Source: Quercus robur (taxonomy: Eukaryota; Streptophyta; Magnoliopsida; Fagales; Fagaceae). Taken from it: 64,000 nt of DNA. Below, piece after piece: positions 44,400 through 55,229 of this stretch. Below the pieces are notes generated by a model. The model searched no databases and was not told the origin of the DNA. It saw nothing but the letters and a program-made list of their open reading frames with translations. The DNA lies in NCBI RefSeq assembly GCF_932294415.1, contig NC_065537.1:62386290-62450289 (forward strand). Direction: 5' to 3'. Made by a program: the position numbers and the translations under genes. Position 1 is the stretch's first letter; every line of letters starts with the position of its first letter.

Positions 44400-45175
44400 T
44401 CACAAGAAAAATGTGTCAAGAATACTTGAGAGGCATAAATCATGCTAAGCTAGTTTATACACCTATGTTTTAGTGGTCATTTCAACCTGAATAGGAGATC
44501 TTTTCCCATATAATCAAGAAAGCGAAAGGAGACCTAGAAATGATTCCTTACATCTTTGCAATCGGTAATTTAATGTATGCTATGGTTTCCATAGGCCATT
44601 ATTTTGCTCATGCGAAGAGGATAGTTAGGATATTTATGGTCAATCTTGGCAAATAGCAACGGCAAGTGGATCTCCAAATGTTTGAGAGAAATCCAAGGTG
44701 TGCTTGAGTTTTGGTGAACCTAATCAAATTTTAAATGATTATATAGACACATAAATATAGTTAAGTGAGCTTTTGTTCACTTTTATAGTGGGGGTTGTAT
44801 TATGAAAATCGTAACTACTAAAGTTAGTTTAGTTATCTACAAATGAAGCTGAGTATAAGAACGCGATTAAAATCATAAAAAAAAGAAGAAGAAAAAGAGA
44901 GATGCTGATGAAACTGTTTCTCTAAGACTTGGGTTTAAAGCAAGACAAATATGTAGTTTATTATGACAATTAGAGGACATTAGACTTGAGTAAGAATGCC
45001 ATGTATCAATCTCATAAGAAGCATATTGATTTGGGATACTATGGCTAGTTTTTGAGAAACACTTGATGTTATGGAGAAAAGTGTTGAACGAAAAAAATCC
45101 GTTTGATATGTAGACTAAGGTTATGTCTAGTAAGAAACTTGAGCTCTGGGCTGTGTTGGTCAGCATGGATATTAA
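44400..45175 (+). mobile_element. Ty1/copia pol relic (reverse transcriptase end and RNase H)
   Basis: Degraded plus-strand frames recall copia Pol: MIPYIFAIGNLMYAM (about 44540) matches the usual IPYASAVGSLMYAM segment. NEAEY near 44838 matches the RNase H TEAEY motif. SKNAMYQSHKKHIDLGYY (about 44990) matches SKNPVFHSRTKHIDIRYH. KKLELW near 45130 fits the C-terminal end. Many stops and shifts; clearly dead. Confidence 0.78.
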
Positions 45176-45356
45176 TTGAAGATTTGGATTGTTAATCTAC
45201 TTTCTCAGTGGGTTTGAGCATGAGATTAATTGTTTTGAGTGCACCACAACTTGGTGTCTAGACCAGACATGGAACCTAAGCTACTTAAGGTACTTATGTT
45301 GTCGGTTGTCGGTGGCTAGTAGGTCACATCTCACATCAACTCTCCTTATTCTTATT

Positions 45357-45630
45357 TGTTAGAGATATATATTAGACATATTAGCCCAATGTAATAGGCC
45401 CAAGCCCATTCCTGCTTGTACTAGTAGTCTAGGGTTTAGTCGCCTATATATAAACATGTTAGGGTTCATTGTAACACAGGTTATTGTACTACATTCTCAT
45501 ACAATAAAGATGTAGCCCTTAGGGATTCCTCCGTGGATGTAGGTCGACAAGGCTGAACCACGTAACCCTCGTGTTCTCAGTATTCCTATTCTATGCTTCC
45601 TCTTCTGCATCCACTCTAGTATATTCAACA
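45357..45630 (+). mobile_element. Copia-type LTR (274 bp) with PBS-like sequence after it
   Basis: Begins TGTTAGAGATATAT and ends TATATTCAACA, so the termini TGTT/AACA are inverted. It contains CCTATATATAAAC at about 45444 (TATA box) and AATAAA at 45503, in the order expected for U3-R. TGGTGTATCAATGC follows directly, resembling the tRNA-Met primer site TGGTATCAGAGC with changes. It lies 180 bp after the copia pol relic. Confidence 0.65.
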
Positions 45631-45778
45631 TGGTGTATCAATGCTAACTTTAACATTATTAAATCAAGAGAACACAGGTGGTTGGTTCAAAACCAATGGT
45701 CCAATGTGTTTATGTGTTTAGATAGTAGCATGCAGTGAAAGAGTTAGTGATAGAGAAGCTGTGAGTTTTGTTTTGGGG

Positions 45779-45798
45779 GGGGAGGGGGGGAGGGGGAG
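45779..45798. repeat. G-rich tract
   Basis: A short GGGGGGGGAGGGGGGGAGGG run interrupts otherwise AT-rich DNA. Confidence 0.7.
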
Positions 45799-45936
45799 TT
45801 GCTTTTTATTTGACAAGACACACACAAAGAAGATAACTTATGGGCTTTCTCTAGGAGGAGATCTCCTTGTGTTACTGGTTTCACAGGATTTTAGTTTTTT
45901 GTAATGAGATTGTATTTATTTATAGAGATTGAATAT

Positions 45937-46336
45937 GAACAAAGTTTCTCTCCAAACTAGTTTGGAGAGAAACCCTACAAACTTATCATATATATTTATA
46001 TTGAGTGTGAATTTTAAAAATCTAACCGTTAGATTGCATATTCTTATTACATCCTTAATGCTTACAAAATTTCAAGAAAATCAAAGATTAATTGCTATGT
46101 CATCAAATAAATGTTATAATTTCAAGTTTTTGTAATCTAAAGTTGTACATAGAAAATAAGTTAATTGATCAAATTGTAAATAATATCCGATTTGAACGAA
46201 ATTTGATATACATGTTAAGACTATAATAAACATAAAATTCAACGGTTAGATTTTCAAAATTTACACAAAAAAAAAAAAAATATATGAGAAGTTTGAAGAG
46301 TTTCTCTCTAAACTAGTTTGGAGAGAAACTTTGTTC
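45937..46336. mobile_element. 400-bp MULE MITE with palindromic ends and perfect 9-bp target duplication
   Basis: Both ends read GAACAAAGTTTCTCTCCAAA inward and the inverted repeat extends about 50 bp. The left terminus holds a perfect 30-bp palindrome centred on CTAG (45943-45972); the right has one mismatch in it. ATTGAATAT is duplicated at 45928-45936 and 46337-46345. The interior includes CTAACCGTTAGATT and, near the right end, CAACGGTTAGATTTT. No coding capacity. Confidence 0.9.
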
Positions 46337-46452
46337 ATTGAATATTCTTCTACATAAAATTGAGTATTATAATCTCAATTTTATTATACTGTATTTGTTG
46401 AAATTAAAGGATCAATAGAAAATTGATGTTGTAGAGATGATAGAGCAGAAGC

Positions 46453-46553
46453 AAGAGAGAGAGAGAGAGAGAGAGAGTTCCATGGTTTGGCCTAATGGGT
46501 AGGAATGAAGCTTGAAGTTCAATTGATTTTTTTGGGGGGGGGGGGGGGGGGGG
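46453..46553. repeat. (GA)n microsatellite and poly(G) tract
   Basis: About 13 GA units at 46453-46478 and 20 G at 46534-46553. Confidence 0.9.
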
Positions 46554-46873
46554 TCGAGTAAAAATCTAAATTAACATTCATTTAGTACTACAACAAAAAA
46601 GACAACTGGCAAGTTGCTAAATCGCGCGGGGTGGGGGACCTTTATGTATCAGAGCACATTGAAGATGTTACTCTTTACCTTTGTAATGGACTTATAGAAA
46701 GTTTCCAATTTATTGGGGGATTCTTGTGTTACTTGACCTTGGAATCTCTTCACATGGAAAGCTAATAGTGTCATGTGGCTTTTGAAATGTCTTTTATTGC
46801 TTCTTTTGGCTCCATATGAATATGTTTGAATGACTTTACATGTGAAGTTACTTCATAAACAGATTTGTCTATC

Positions 46874-48178
46874 TCAATGTGTGTGCATGCATGCTTGTGT
46901 AGTCATCTTCAACAAATCAATCAAAACTTGGGGATTGTGAGTTGTGGACTCATCCTCATATTTAACCACAATTGGATTTTTCAAAATATTCTCAATAATT
47001 ACCATCTCTTTATTTTTGTCATTATCCACAATCAACTCAACCTTCTTTTCTTTAACATATTCATCAAATTTTTGACAAGTGGTATCTTCAATCTTCAATT
47101 CAATAATTTGTTGCAAGTCTTGATTTTTTTTTAACCACTTCAAAATTTTCTTTATAAATAGGCTGCTTCTTGCCAACCCTCAAACCCTTTTATTTTCTTG
47201 ACACATGGACTTGGCTGTGATAATTTTGGTTTTGTGGTTGACCTTTCATGTTTTGAACATATTTCTTTTCATATGAATGTACAGATTTATAATCAACACT
47301 ATAATCTAGTATATCATAATAGTCATTAGGAAACCATAAATCAATTAATACATTTTTCATTCTTTGCCAAGAGCAGATCGGATGCTTACCTCGCCACTTT
47401 CTATAGATTTGAATGTCTTCCCAACATTCCTTTGCTTCATCACAAATTTTCCAAAAATTAAAATACTCCTCCAAATCAAGAAGCCAGTTAATAAAATCTA
47501 ACTTACACATATCTCCATCAAAGAATGGAATTTTCTTGTAATTAGGAGTGTGTCTTTGAATATATTGAATATTGTTGTTGTGATATGATTTCCTAGCAAG
47601 AAGAGTAGCAATCTTTTGCTGGATTTCGCCTATAATTTGTTGACTCTTTTAACGAAATTGTTGATTCTCATCACGTGCCTCTTCACGAAACTTGAGAAAC
47701 TCAGCCCTAGAGAGGATTGTGTTGCCGACGTTGTTGCCACCGTCGTTGTGGTGGTCACCATCTCACCGGTTAGCCATCAAACCAAGGTATGTCAAGACTC
47801 TGATACCAATTGATGTTGCGGATAAACTGGAATCCATGAGGGGTTCCCTGAGTCCACAAGGAAATAAACTAGAATCCACCAAAGAAAGAATTTGACAAAA
47901 AGTTTGTGTTTTATTAATCATAATTTATGGAAAATGTTAACAAATTTAGGGACCTATTTTTAAGGGCTCCAAAAAACTTGATGGATAAGAAAATATGTTC
48001 TAAAATAACTCCTAATTAATACCTAATTATAACAGGAACCAAATTTGACCTAAAAAGCATGAAAAACACCTAAAAACAAGGAAATAAAATGCCCTAAACC
48101 TAAAATAACGAAAATTACATAAAAATACAAAAAATTAATAAATTACAAAAATTAAATAGTAGATTCTATCCTACATCA
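46874..48178 (-). mobile_element. Ty3/gypsy 5' end relic: LTR, PBS and gag
   Basis: On the minus strand the LTR is 48178-47811 (368 bp, starts TGATGTAGGATAG and ends GCAACATCA). TTGGTATCAGAGTC follows (tRNA-Met primer site, about 47809-47796). Gag starts at ATG 47777 and runs to 46874. It has stops soon after the start and about 100 codons later, then segments such as FLKFREEARDENQQF, IPFFDGDMCKLDFINWLLDL and KHPICSWQRMKNVLIDLWFP, typical of plant gypsy Gag. A block before the ECWEDIQIYRKW piece appears deleted. No pol or 3' LTR is present to the left. Confidence 0.82.
47811..48178 (-). repeat. Gypsy 5' LTR
   Basis: Short inverted termini TGATGT/ACATCA. The primer-binding site abuts its inner edge. 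The right edge coincides with the left edge of the 48.2 kb duplicated segment, so the element sits at that border. Confidence 0.72.
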
Positions 48179-49205
48179 CAATTTGATTATATTGGAATAA
48201 ATTATGCTTATACTTGTTGTTGTTGTAGTAGTACAAGGAGATGATCAACCTCTGCTTCCTAGTTTTCCTTCCTATCCCACATGCACCTTGTCTCACTTTT
48301 GGTACACTTGCTCGTTACCTTGACAATCCTCTGTCGTACAAAAAAGAACAGAAAAGCAATGAAGAAAATACAGCTAAAATAAATGTTATGAAATCATATC
48401 CCGATGCCTATAAACTTTGTTATGAAATTTGTATACCCTCATGCGTACTTCGTAGGATCCATTTTGTATACCCAAACAATTGGCGCAAATGGTTCCGTGG
48501 CAAGACAAATTTAGGAATTTTAGAAGTAAATTCTAGATTTTAAAAAGCTTCATCTTTGTTCCCTCTCCATCCTCTTTGTCTCTCTACATGGAAGCATAAG
48601 AAAATAATCCTCGTTCCCTCTCCATCTTAGAATTTTATTTTATTTTATTTTTGTGGTTGAAGGAATTCTTATGTGTGTTTAAGAAGAATAAGAGTTCTCT
48701 TAATATTCAAGAATTTTATAGTTTAAATAGTTGACACTTTATGGTATTTCCAATGGCAATATCCAAGGTTAAAATCTCATATCCCTTGTTGTAACTATTG
48801 ATTTATAAATTAAAATAAATAAATAAATACTTTTTTCCTTTTTTCATTGAGGTAGCAAGAAAGGTTTCTTATGAATTAATTATTTTACCCACTAACTTTA
48901 TTTAAGATAATCTTTCTTACATAATTTCTATATATATATATATATATATAATATTAAAGGAATATATTCTTTAAGTCACAAATTATTATGTAGTTTACCA
49001 TGCACTGCATGGTTATACTAATGTGTTACTAGTTTAATCACTAGATAAACAATGGTGCTTTTTCTGATACAACTTAGTCATTTAACATCTAGTAATAATA
49101 TAATAAATTAGGGAAGGATATTTAATGATAATTAACATATTAATAACATGAATTATTCATATTATGATTGCTTTAAGAGAGAGAGGAAATGAGGGAGAGT
49201 AGTGC
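48179..49205. repeat. Direct duplication, copy 1 (second copy 53006-53940)
   Basis: Shared blocks in order: TTGATTATATTGGAAT, GGAGATGATCAACCT, TATAAACTTTGTTATGAAAT, ACCCAAACAATTGGCGCAAA, GGTTATACTAATGTGTTACT, AATGATAATTAACATATTAA and GAGGAAATGAGGGAGAGTA. The copies are about 4.83 kb apart in direct orientation. Confidence 0.88.
48388..48543 (+). pseudogene. Unidentified Cys-containing coding-like segment, copy 1
   Basis: An open stretch of about 50 codons reads KSYPDAYKLCYEICIPSCVL then VYPNNWRKWF, with a CxxxCxxxC pattern. The paralogous stretch at 53152-53313 keeps the same frame. Upstream the two copies do not share one open frame (indels around the Pro-rich LPSFPSYP piece). Conservation extends equally into the non-coding 3' side, so there is no proof of coding selection. 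It could be the last exon of a small cysteine-rich peptide gene; I do not recognise the family. Confidence 0.25.
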
Positions 49206-49289
49206 TACAAGCACAAGACAGTGGGTAAGTGAATGTTGTGTGGGAAATAAAGTTGGCATGGGCTGGTTGGTGCTGGCCTAGTGTGTGGG

Positions 49290-49490
49290 GCTAAAGCCTA
49301 TGGACAAGTCAGTGTCAGGTTGATTGAATGGTCCAACAGCTTGGGATAAAAGTTAGCAAGTGCCCAAGTAAAATCCAAACAGTGAACTCAAAGGCAAAGC
49401 TTCCTAAGTATGCAGTTGGATGACTTTGATGTTATTCTGGGTGATGAATTCTTTGTGCCATCAAAGGCAGCCTTGTTGCCTTTCATTGGT
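49290..49490 (+). mobile_element. Ty3/gypsy protease-region fragment
   Basis: MQLDDFDVILGDEFFVPSKA followed by ALLPFIGG at 49410-49490 matches the retroviral-type protease end of plant gypsy Pol (usually PLDDFDVILGxxFL). VNSKAKLP just upstream fits the VNSKA segment of the same domain, with a deletion or frameshift between. Short and dead. Confidence 0.68.
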
Positions 49491-50676
49491 GGGCCATGGG
49501 TGGGAAAGGGTGCATGAGCAAGTGTTCAACAGCAGATGGTACTAACACACACATGGTGGTTCATGATATTAACTGTAATTTTAAATGTCTATAAATGAAA
49601 AATAAAATTAGGATGCTGGCATTTTTAACTTTGTTAATCATGTTAAAGCACTTTAATGGGCTCTTGTTAAACTAAGTCACATCTCTTCTGCATTCATTAG
49701 TATAACAAAGGCAAGTCACAGTTCAAGTGAAAATTCCCCCCCAAACATGCACACTGAATTGAAGGGGTTGTACAAACAAAATTTCAGATAAACAATGAAG
49801 AGAAATTACCTTATACAATCTCAAAAATGGTAAAGTTCCCTCATCAACATTTTCAATAAACTCTATATGCTATATTCTTAAGCTGCATAAAAGTTGTCCT
49901 TGGAAGAAAAGATGCTAGACAGTTAACCATTAACTGGCTAAGCAGTCCCAGAATCATCTGAAAAATGAAAGAGGCAGTAGAAATTGATTCAACGAATGGC
50001 ACATCAAATCCAAGAAAACTTTTGAGTCCCATCTGAAATGTAGCTGCATGGTATGAACAATGAGAACACTGTGAAGGCAGGAAAAGTAAGAATGAGCTAA
50101 AAAAGAAAGTGTTGGTGCATTTTAATATTAATTATAAATAAATTGTTAAATTCATATCAAGTTATGTCACATTGTGGCTTCATCACATAAAATGAGTCCT
50201 AACACTTTTTTTTTTTCCTTCTGTTTCATTCTCAACACCAGTCCCCAAGGCCTAAGTTTAACCAATAACTTACCTCTCAAAATAGCAACAGCCGAAAATA
50301 GAAGGCTATCTTGAGTCTAAGACTTTAGCCTTATGCTGAAAACTTGGTCCATGATCATTTAAGTATCTCACTTTAGTTCACTGACCTGAAATATTTTGGT
50401 GCAAGCACCAATTGCTTGAGGTTATGACCATTCCCAGCAGTCAGAAAGATGAACGATAATATGATTGCATAAACATAAAAAGAACATGAACATGGCAATG
50501 ATGTCTAGGTAATTAATTGAAGCTAAGCCTTCTCTTTTTCTTTGCAATTCATTTGGCAATAATGGACAAATTATAAACAGCATACAATTCGTTTTCTTTG
50601 TCTCAACAAATTTAAAAGGATACTTTAGGAGAGTCATAGCTATAGATACCTGCTATTTGAATTTTTGGTGGTTTGA
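49491..50676. other. Stretch without supported gene; may include 3' flank of the PsbP fragment
   Basis: No domain or element was recognised. On the minus strand it lies downstream of the PsbP-domain stop codon and may hold that gene's former 3' UTR. Confidence 0.35.
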
Positions 50677-51720
50677 CTACAGGACTGTTAGTGATATAGC
50701 AGAAGAACGAAGCTTCACACCATCATCCTCCCATTTAGAACGTGGGGCAGTTGCTTCAGCAATAATTGCCCACATATGAAAGGGAGACATTGATTTACTT
50801 GATGAAATCATTAAAAACCAAAATGAAAACAAAATCACTGGCATCATGGTTTTCTTGTGCAAATCAAAATCCTAATTTTTTATCAGAAAGTTCTTGGGCC
50901 TTTCAGTAGAATTCTATTGAGTTGATCAACTAATGGGCTATAGGCACTTATAATATCCATCACAGGCACAAAAGCCTGGTATGTACTGGCTATATTTTTT
51001 ACAAACAAGCATTCTATCACTGAAAAGAAATAGTAACAAACCTTTCCACTGTTAACAGCAGCCATTAATGCTACATGCTGTTCATCTCTACCAAATTCAT
51101 AGAAGTAATAAGTCCTGAAACAAGTATTTGAACACCAAACATTAGGAAATAAAAGTTCCAAATATTACATGCAAAGGCTTACAAGAAATAGTGATTATTT
51201 TTTAACATCCTGACCACTCTATAATTCATGGAGATACTGCTAGAAAATGGATAGTTTGAGTCTTAACGTAATCCAATTAAAAATATGAGCAAAATAGATC
51301 CTCTTATTGCTCATAACTGTAGGTATGGTGGAATGGTGATAGAACTCATTCTACATCAAGAATTTATTCTTCCTTCATTATATATATATATATATATATA
51401 TAAAAGGTTTAATTTTCCTCTTAAGGCCCAACTTCTACTCTGATAGTATTAGATACCAATATTTTCTAACAGCCTGCCATCAACTCAGAAAACAAACTCA
51501 CCTGAAACCTTCCTTTTCCTTTATTTTTATAGTTCTTGCAGAGGATAAAGTTGAACCACCTGCCACGCAGCATGGCTAGCATTCAGAACCAAAACAGAAA
51601 GAGCAGAGGAAGATAAGTTGACTCAGGTAGTGGATAGGCAAAAGAATTCAGAGCATTATTACCTGGAACAAAATTTTTTGCTGCCTCCTTCAAAGAACCT
51701 AAATCAGTAATATCCTTGGC
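50677..51720 (-). pseudogene. 5'-truncated PsbP-domain protein gene fragment, introns retained
   Basis: Four minus-strand exon-like blocks: 51663-51720 (AKDITDLGSLKEAAKNFVPG), 51502-51559 (GSTLSSARTIKIKEKEGF), 51042-51114 (RTYYFYEFGRDEQHVALMAA then VNSGK) and about 50677-50772 (WAIIAEATAPRSKWEDDGVK to ISLTVL, stop). The first three join in phase with GT-AG borders. Together they form the C-terminal half of a PsbP-fold thylakoid-lumen protein, with the AAVNSGK-type strand and the SKWEDDGVKLR end. The expected acceptor before the last block reads TG instead of AG, and I cannot find the N-terminal half or a transit peptide up to 52970. Retained introns argue for a genomic fragment rather than a retrocopy. 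A complete gene with distant upstream exons is possible but less likely. Confidence 0.6.
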
Positions 51721-51987
51721 CTGTTCAAGTTATGAATGATAAGGTAAGCTTCACAGGGGGTTTACTATGGGAAGTCATAGATGGACGTTCCTAAGAAGAA
51801 TCTTATAATTTGAAAGCCTGATAGACCATAAATGATGGTCTCAATTCCAAGTCATTAAGATGTAATTGCCAAATTCTGGACTTGCAAACATGATGTGTAA
51901 CTAAGGAAGCCAAAATGGAATTCAAATTATACTTGTCACTAATGGTGAGTACATTCCTTTTGTTTCTTCACAAATATATAAAATAAT

Positions 51988-52160
51988 GATAGAGATGCAA
52001 ACTATTTTACAAAAAAATTTATAAACAGCTGATATAGTGAGTGATTATTGGTAAATGAAAAAAAATGTTATTAATAGTGGGCTTAAATGAAAATCAATAA
52101 GAGATTGACCACATCAACATTTTGTAAAAATGTTGTAAAATAGTTTGTGACTATAGTATT
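51988..52160. mobile_element. MITE related to the 24641 family
   Basis: Inverted arms: GCAAACTATTTTACAAAAAA at the left and, on the opposite strand, CACAAACTATTTTACAACAT at the right. The target duplication is not clear. The centre has GATTATTGGTAAAT, also seen (as ATTTACTTACCAATAATC) in the copy at 53938-54055. Confidence 0.6.
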
Positions 52161-52280
52161 GCTCAAATATATATTCGTTGGATTAGCCAATGGATTAAAT
52201 ACATATAATAATTATTTATATTAGAGAAATTTATATGATTACTTTTATAAATTTTATATAATATACTATTTTTATTTGAG

Positions 52281-52452
52281 ATTATTATTATTATTTTTTA
52301 TACAAGATAGAAATTCTACTCTAACTTAATCTAAGTGTATATGTGTGTGAAACTCTCTCTTGGAAACTTGAACCCTGGTCTTTGCCCCCCCACACCCCAC
52401 ACTCTACAAAACACTTATACTTGTGGAGTTACCATTGCACCAAGGGTTTGCA
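52281..52452 (-). mobile_element. tRNA-derived SINE, copy 2
   Basis: Minus strand: CCCTTGGTGCAATGGTAACT (A box), CACAAGTATAAGTG, GGTTCAAGTTTCC (B box), ACACATATACACTTAGATTA and an (AAT)n tail. Best preserved of the three copies in the window. Confidence 0.75.
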
Positions 52453-53005
52453 GTGGTATTTGAGATTAATTACTAATAGGATAGATACATTTATTTTGTT
52501 ATATTAATTATGTTAAATGGAACATTAATTATTTAAATATAATGAAATTTTAATGTCATTTTCTAAAATTTATATGAGAAACAATTAGTTTGAAATATGT
52601 TACTCCCACTTAAATGTAGTTATTTTTGCAACAGTTTAAACAAGTCCAAAAAAAAAAAAATATAAACACACAATCAAGAACATAAAGAAAGTAACCAAAG
52701 GATATTTGCATCTTGATTTTATCAGATCAACATTTCCATTTTTTTTTTCTTTTTTTGAAAAGGATACTTGCATTCTTGGGTAGGTATGAAACTTGTGTAT
52801 CTATATTAACCATTATATCATGCAATTTTCAAATTTATAAAATAGAATGCAAATGATTATAGTTTTTTGTAAGGAAAATTATTGAAATATTGGAAAAAAC
52901 TAATAACATAATGCAAGTTTATTGTAAGGAGTGCGTAGCTAAGAAGTGCTTTAAAACTGAAGATCAAATTATGAAGCTCAAAGCCATTATCAATCAGAGA
53001 GGAGT

Positions 53006-53940
53006 CTGAAATTGATTATATTGGAATGAATTATGCTTATACTTTTTGTCGCTGTTGTTTTAGTACAAAGAGATGATCAACCTCGGCTTCCTAGTTTTCC
53101 TTCCTATTACACACCTTGTCTCACTCTCAGTACACTTGCTCATTCACAGTGAAAATAAATGTTACGAAATCCTATCCTGATATCTATAAACTTTGTTATG
53201 AAATTTGTATACCCTCATGCGTACTTCATAGGATCCCATTTGTATACCCAAACAATTGGCGCAAATGGTTTGGTGGCAAGGCAAGTTTTAGGAATTTTGA
53301 AAATAAATTCTAGATTTTAAAAAGCTTCATCTTTGTTCCCTCTTCATCACCTTTGTCTCTCTACATGAAAACATAAAAAATAATCTTCGTTCCCTCTCCA
53401 TCTTAGTTTTTTTTTTTTTTTCTTCGATGGAATACTTATATATTTAAGAAGAATTATAGTTTTGTCAATAGTTAAGAGCCTTATAGTTCAACTAGTTGGT
53501 ATCTTATAGTATTTCCAATGAAAATATCCAAGGCTAAATTCTCCTCTCCTTTGTTGTAATTATTGAATTATAAATAATAATAAAAAATGACTTTTTTCCT
53601 TTCACTAACTTAATTTAAGATTAATTTTTTTTTCTACGTAATTTCTATAAAAGAAAAAAAAAAATTAGAGGCAGATATTCCTTATGTCACAACTTATTTT
53701 GCAGTTTACCATGCATTGCATGGTTATACTAATGTGTTACTAGTTTAATCACTAAATAAACAATGGTACTTTTTCTGATACAACTTACTCATTTAACATC
53801 TAACAATAATATAATAAATTAGAGAAGGATATTTAATGATAATTAACATATTAATAACATTCCCCTAAAAAAAACACATTAATAACATGTATTATTCATA
53901 TTATGATTGCTTCAAAAGAGAGGAAATGAGGGAGAGTAAT
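53006..53940. repeat. Direct duplication, copy 2 (first copy 48179-49205)
   Basis: Counterpart of 48179-49205. It begins at TTGATTATATTGGAAT without the gypsy LTR that borders copy 1. It ends at GAGGAAATGAGGGAGAGTA, where a MITE fragment follows. Confidence 0.88.
53152..53313 (+). pseudogene. Unidentified Cys-containing coding-like segment, copy 2
   Basis: Reads KSYPDIYKLCYEICIPSCVL and VYPNNWRKWF in the same frame as 48388-48543, with a handful of substitutions and no stop. The frame opens at 53116 with MSHSQYTCSF. Same caveats as copy 1. Confidence 0.25.
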
Positions 53941-54055
53941 ATTATACCAACACAAATTATTTTACAATATTTTTACAAACCGTTAAAGTGGCAAATTCTT
54001 ACTGGTTTTTCGAATCCATCACTAATATCATCAAATTTTTACTTACCAATAATCA
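53938..54055. mobile_element. Truncated MITE of the 51988 family
   Basis: CACAAATTATTTTACAATAT near 53950 and ACTTACCAATAATCAC near 54040 match one arm and the centre of the 51988-52160 element (reverse orientation). The second arm is missing, apparently cut by the next element. Confidence 0.5.
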
Positions 54056-54057
54056 CA

Positions 54058-54199
54058 TGATCTGTTTGGATTGAGGGGGAGAGAGAGGGAGTAAAGTAGA
54101 GTAGAGTAGAGTAAAATTAGTTCAAAATTAACATATTTTCAGCTAACTGATCTACTCTCCTTCACTCCTCCTCCCTCCCCCCTCAATCTAAATGGGCCC
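54058..54199. mobile_element. Fold-back MITE with GAGGGGGAG-type arms
   Basis: The left arm GATCTGTTTGGATTGAGGGG with GAGAGAGGGAGTAAAG pairs with the right arm, whose reverse complement is GGGCCCATTTAGATTGAGGG with GGAGGAGTGAAGG. The interior has (GTAGA)n. Boundaries approximate. Confidence 0.62.
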
Positions 54200-54505
54200 T
54201 TAAAGATGGCTTGTTGATAATGGTCACATAGATTGTAGATGATAATTTAACTATTTCTTTTTTCCTTGCAAATATAATTCCATCTAGGTACAAATAAATA
54301 TTCTATGATCTAAGATAGTTTCTTCTCTTATTGAGTCCCTCCCCCCTCAATCCAAATGGACTCTTAAAGATGGCTTGTTGATAATGGTCACATTGATTGT
54401 AGATGATAATTTAACTATTTCTTTTTTCCTTGCAACTATAATTCCATCTAGGTACAAATAAATATTCTATGATCTAGGATAGTTTCTTCTCTTATTGAGT
54501 TCTTA
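54174..54505. repeat. Near-perfect tandem duplication, 2 x 164 bp
   Basis: TTAAAGATGGCTTGTTGATA, GATTGTAGATGATAATTTAA and TCCATCTAGGTACAAATAAA are each repeated 164 bp apart with few mismatches. The unit includes the right end of the MITE at 54058-54199. Confidence 0.95.
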
Positions 54506-55229
54506 TTTGAAAATCAGGACTAAAAAGCTAGAACCCTAAACCCACCTGTATATATCTTTAATTCGGTTGCAATGATTTGAAAATTATATAAAAATATGAA
54601 TTAGGTTTAATTAAGTTACATATATGTAATTTTTGAATGCAATGTCACTCAATATATATATATATATATATATATTTTACCCGATATTACCTGAGTTTGG
54701 AGAAAAATATATTGAATAACATTCAGTTGCTCTAAGGATTTAGCATCCGGGTTAAGCTTAGAAAGAACCGGATGTCCAATTGTAAGATTAAGAAACTATT
54801 AATTAAATTAAAAATATTTAAGCTGTATAACTCAATAAAAAATTAATACAAAATTTAACTTAGTTATGTTAAAAACATGAAATTTACATTTCCATAGGTT
54901 TTGGTGGCTCAGTTTGCATTGAACCACATCTCTATTAACAGAGATCTCGGCTTAATAGCAAATTCAGATGGGTGATTTAAACAACAACGTATTTCACTCA
55001 TCGCATTAAATATTTGCTGCATGTGAAATTCGTGCTAAATACAATGGTGACCTGAATTTTTTTTTAAAATTTATTTATTTATTTATTTATTTTATTAAAG
55101 AAAGTGAATTTTCGAAAGAACACATTGTTATATAGCATGTAAGAAGAAAATGACGTCTTGAATGTAAAGTCACTTCTTTCACTCCTCCCCCTGTTGTCCT
55201 ATATTAATTATTAGGTTTTAGGTCAACAA
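54506..55229. other. AT-rich stretch with (TA)n and (ATTT)n, no gene
   Basis: A TA run at 54652-54674 and ATTTATTTATTT at about 55070-55090. No coding region is supported. Confidence 0.4.

Noticed and set aside
52430..52450. Candidate tRNA gene on the minus strand
   Set aside because: Same reason: the repeated head-B box-tail order in three copies identifies a SINE.
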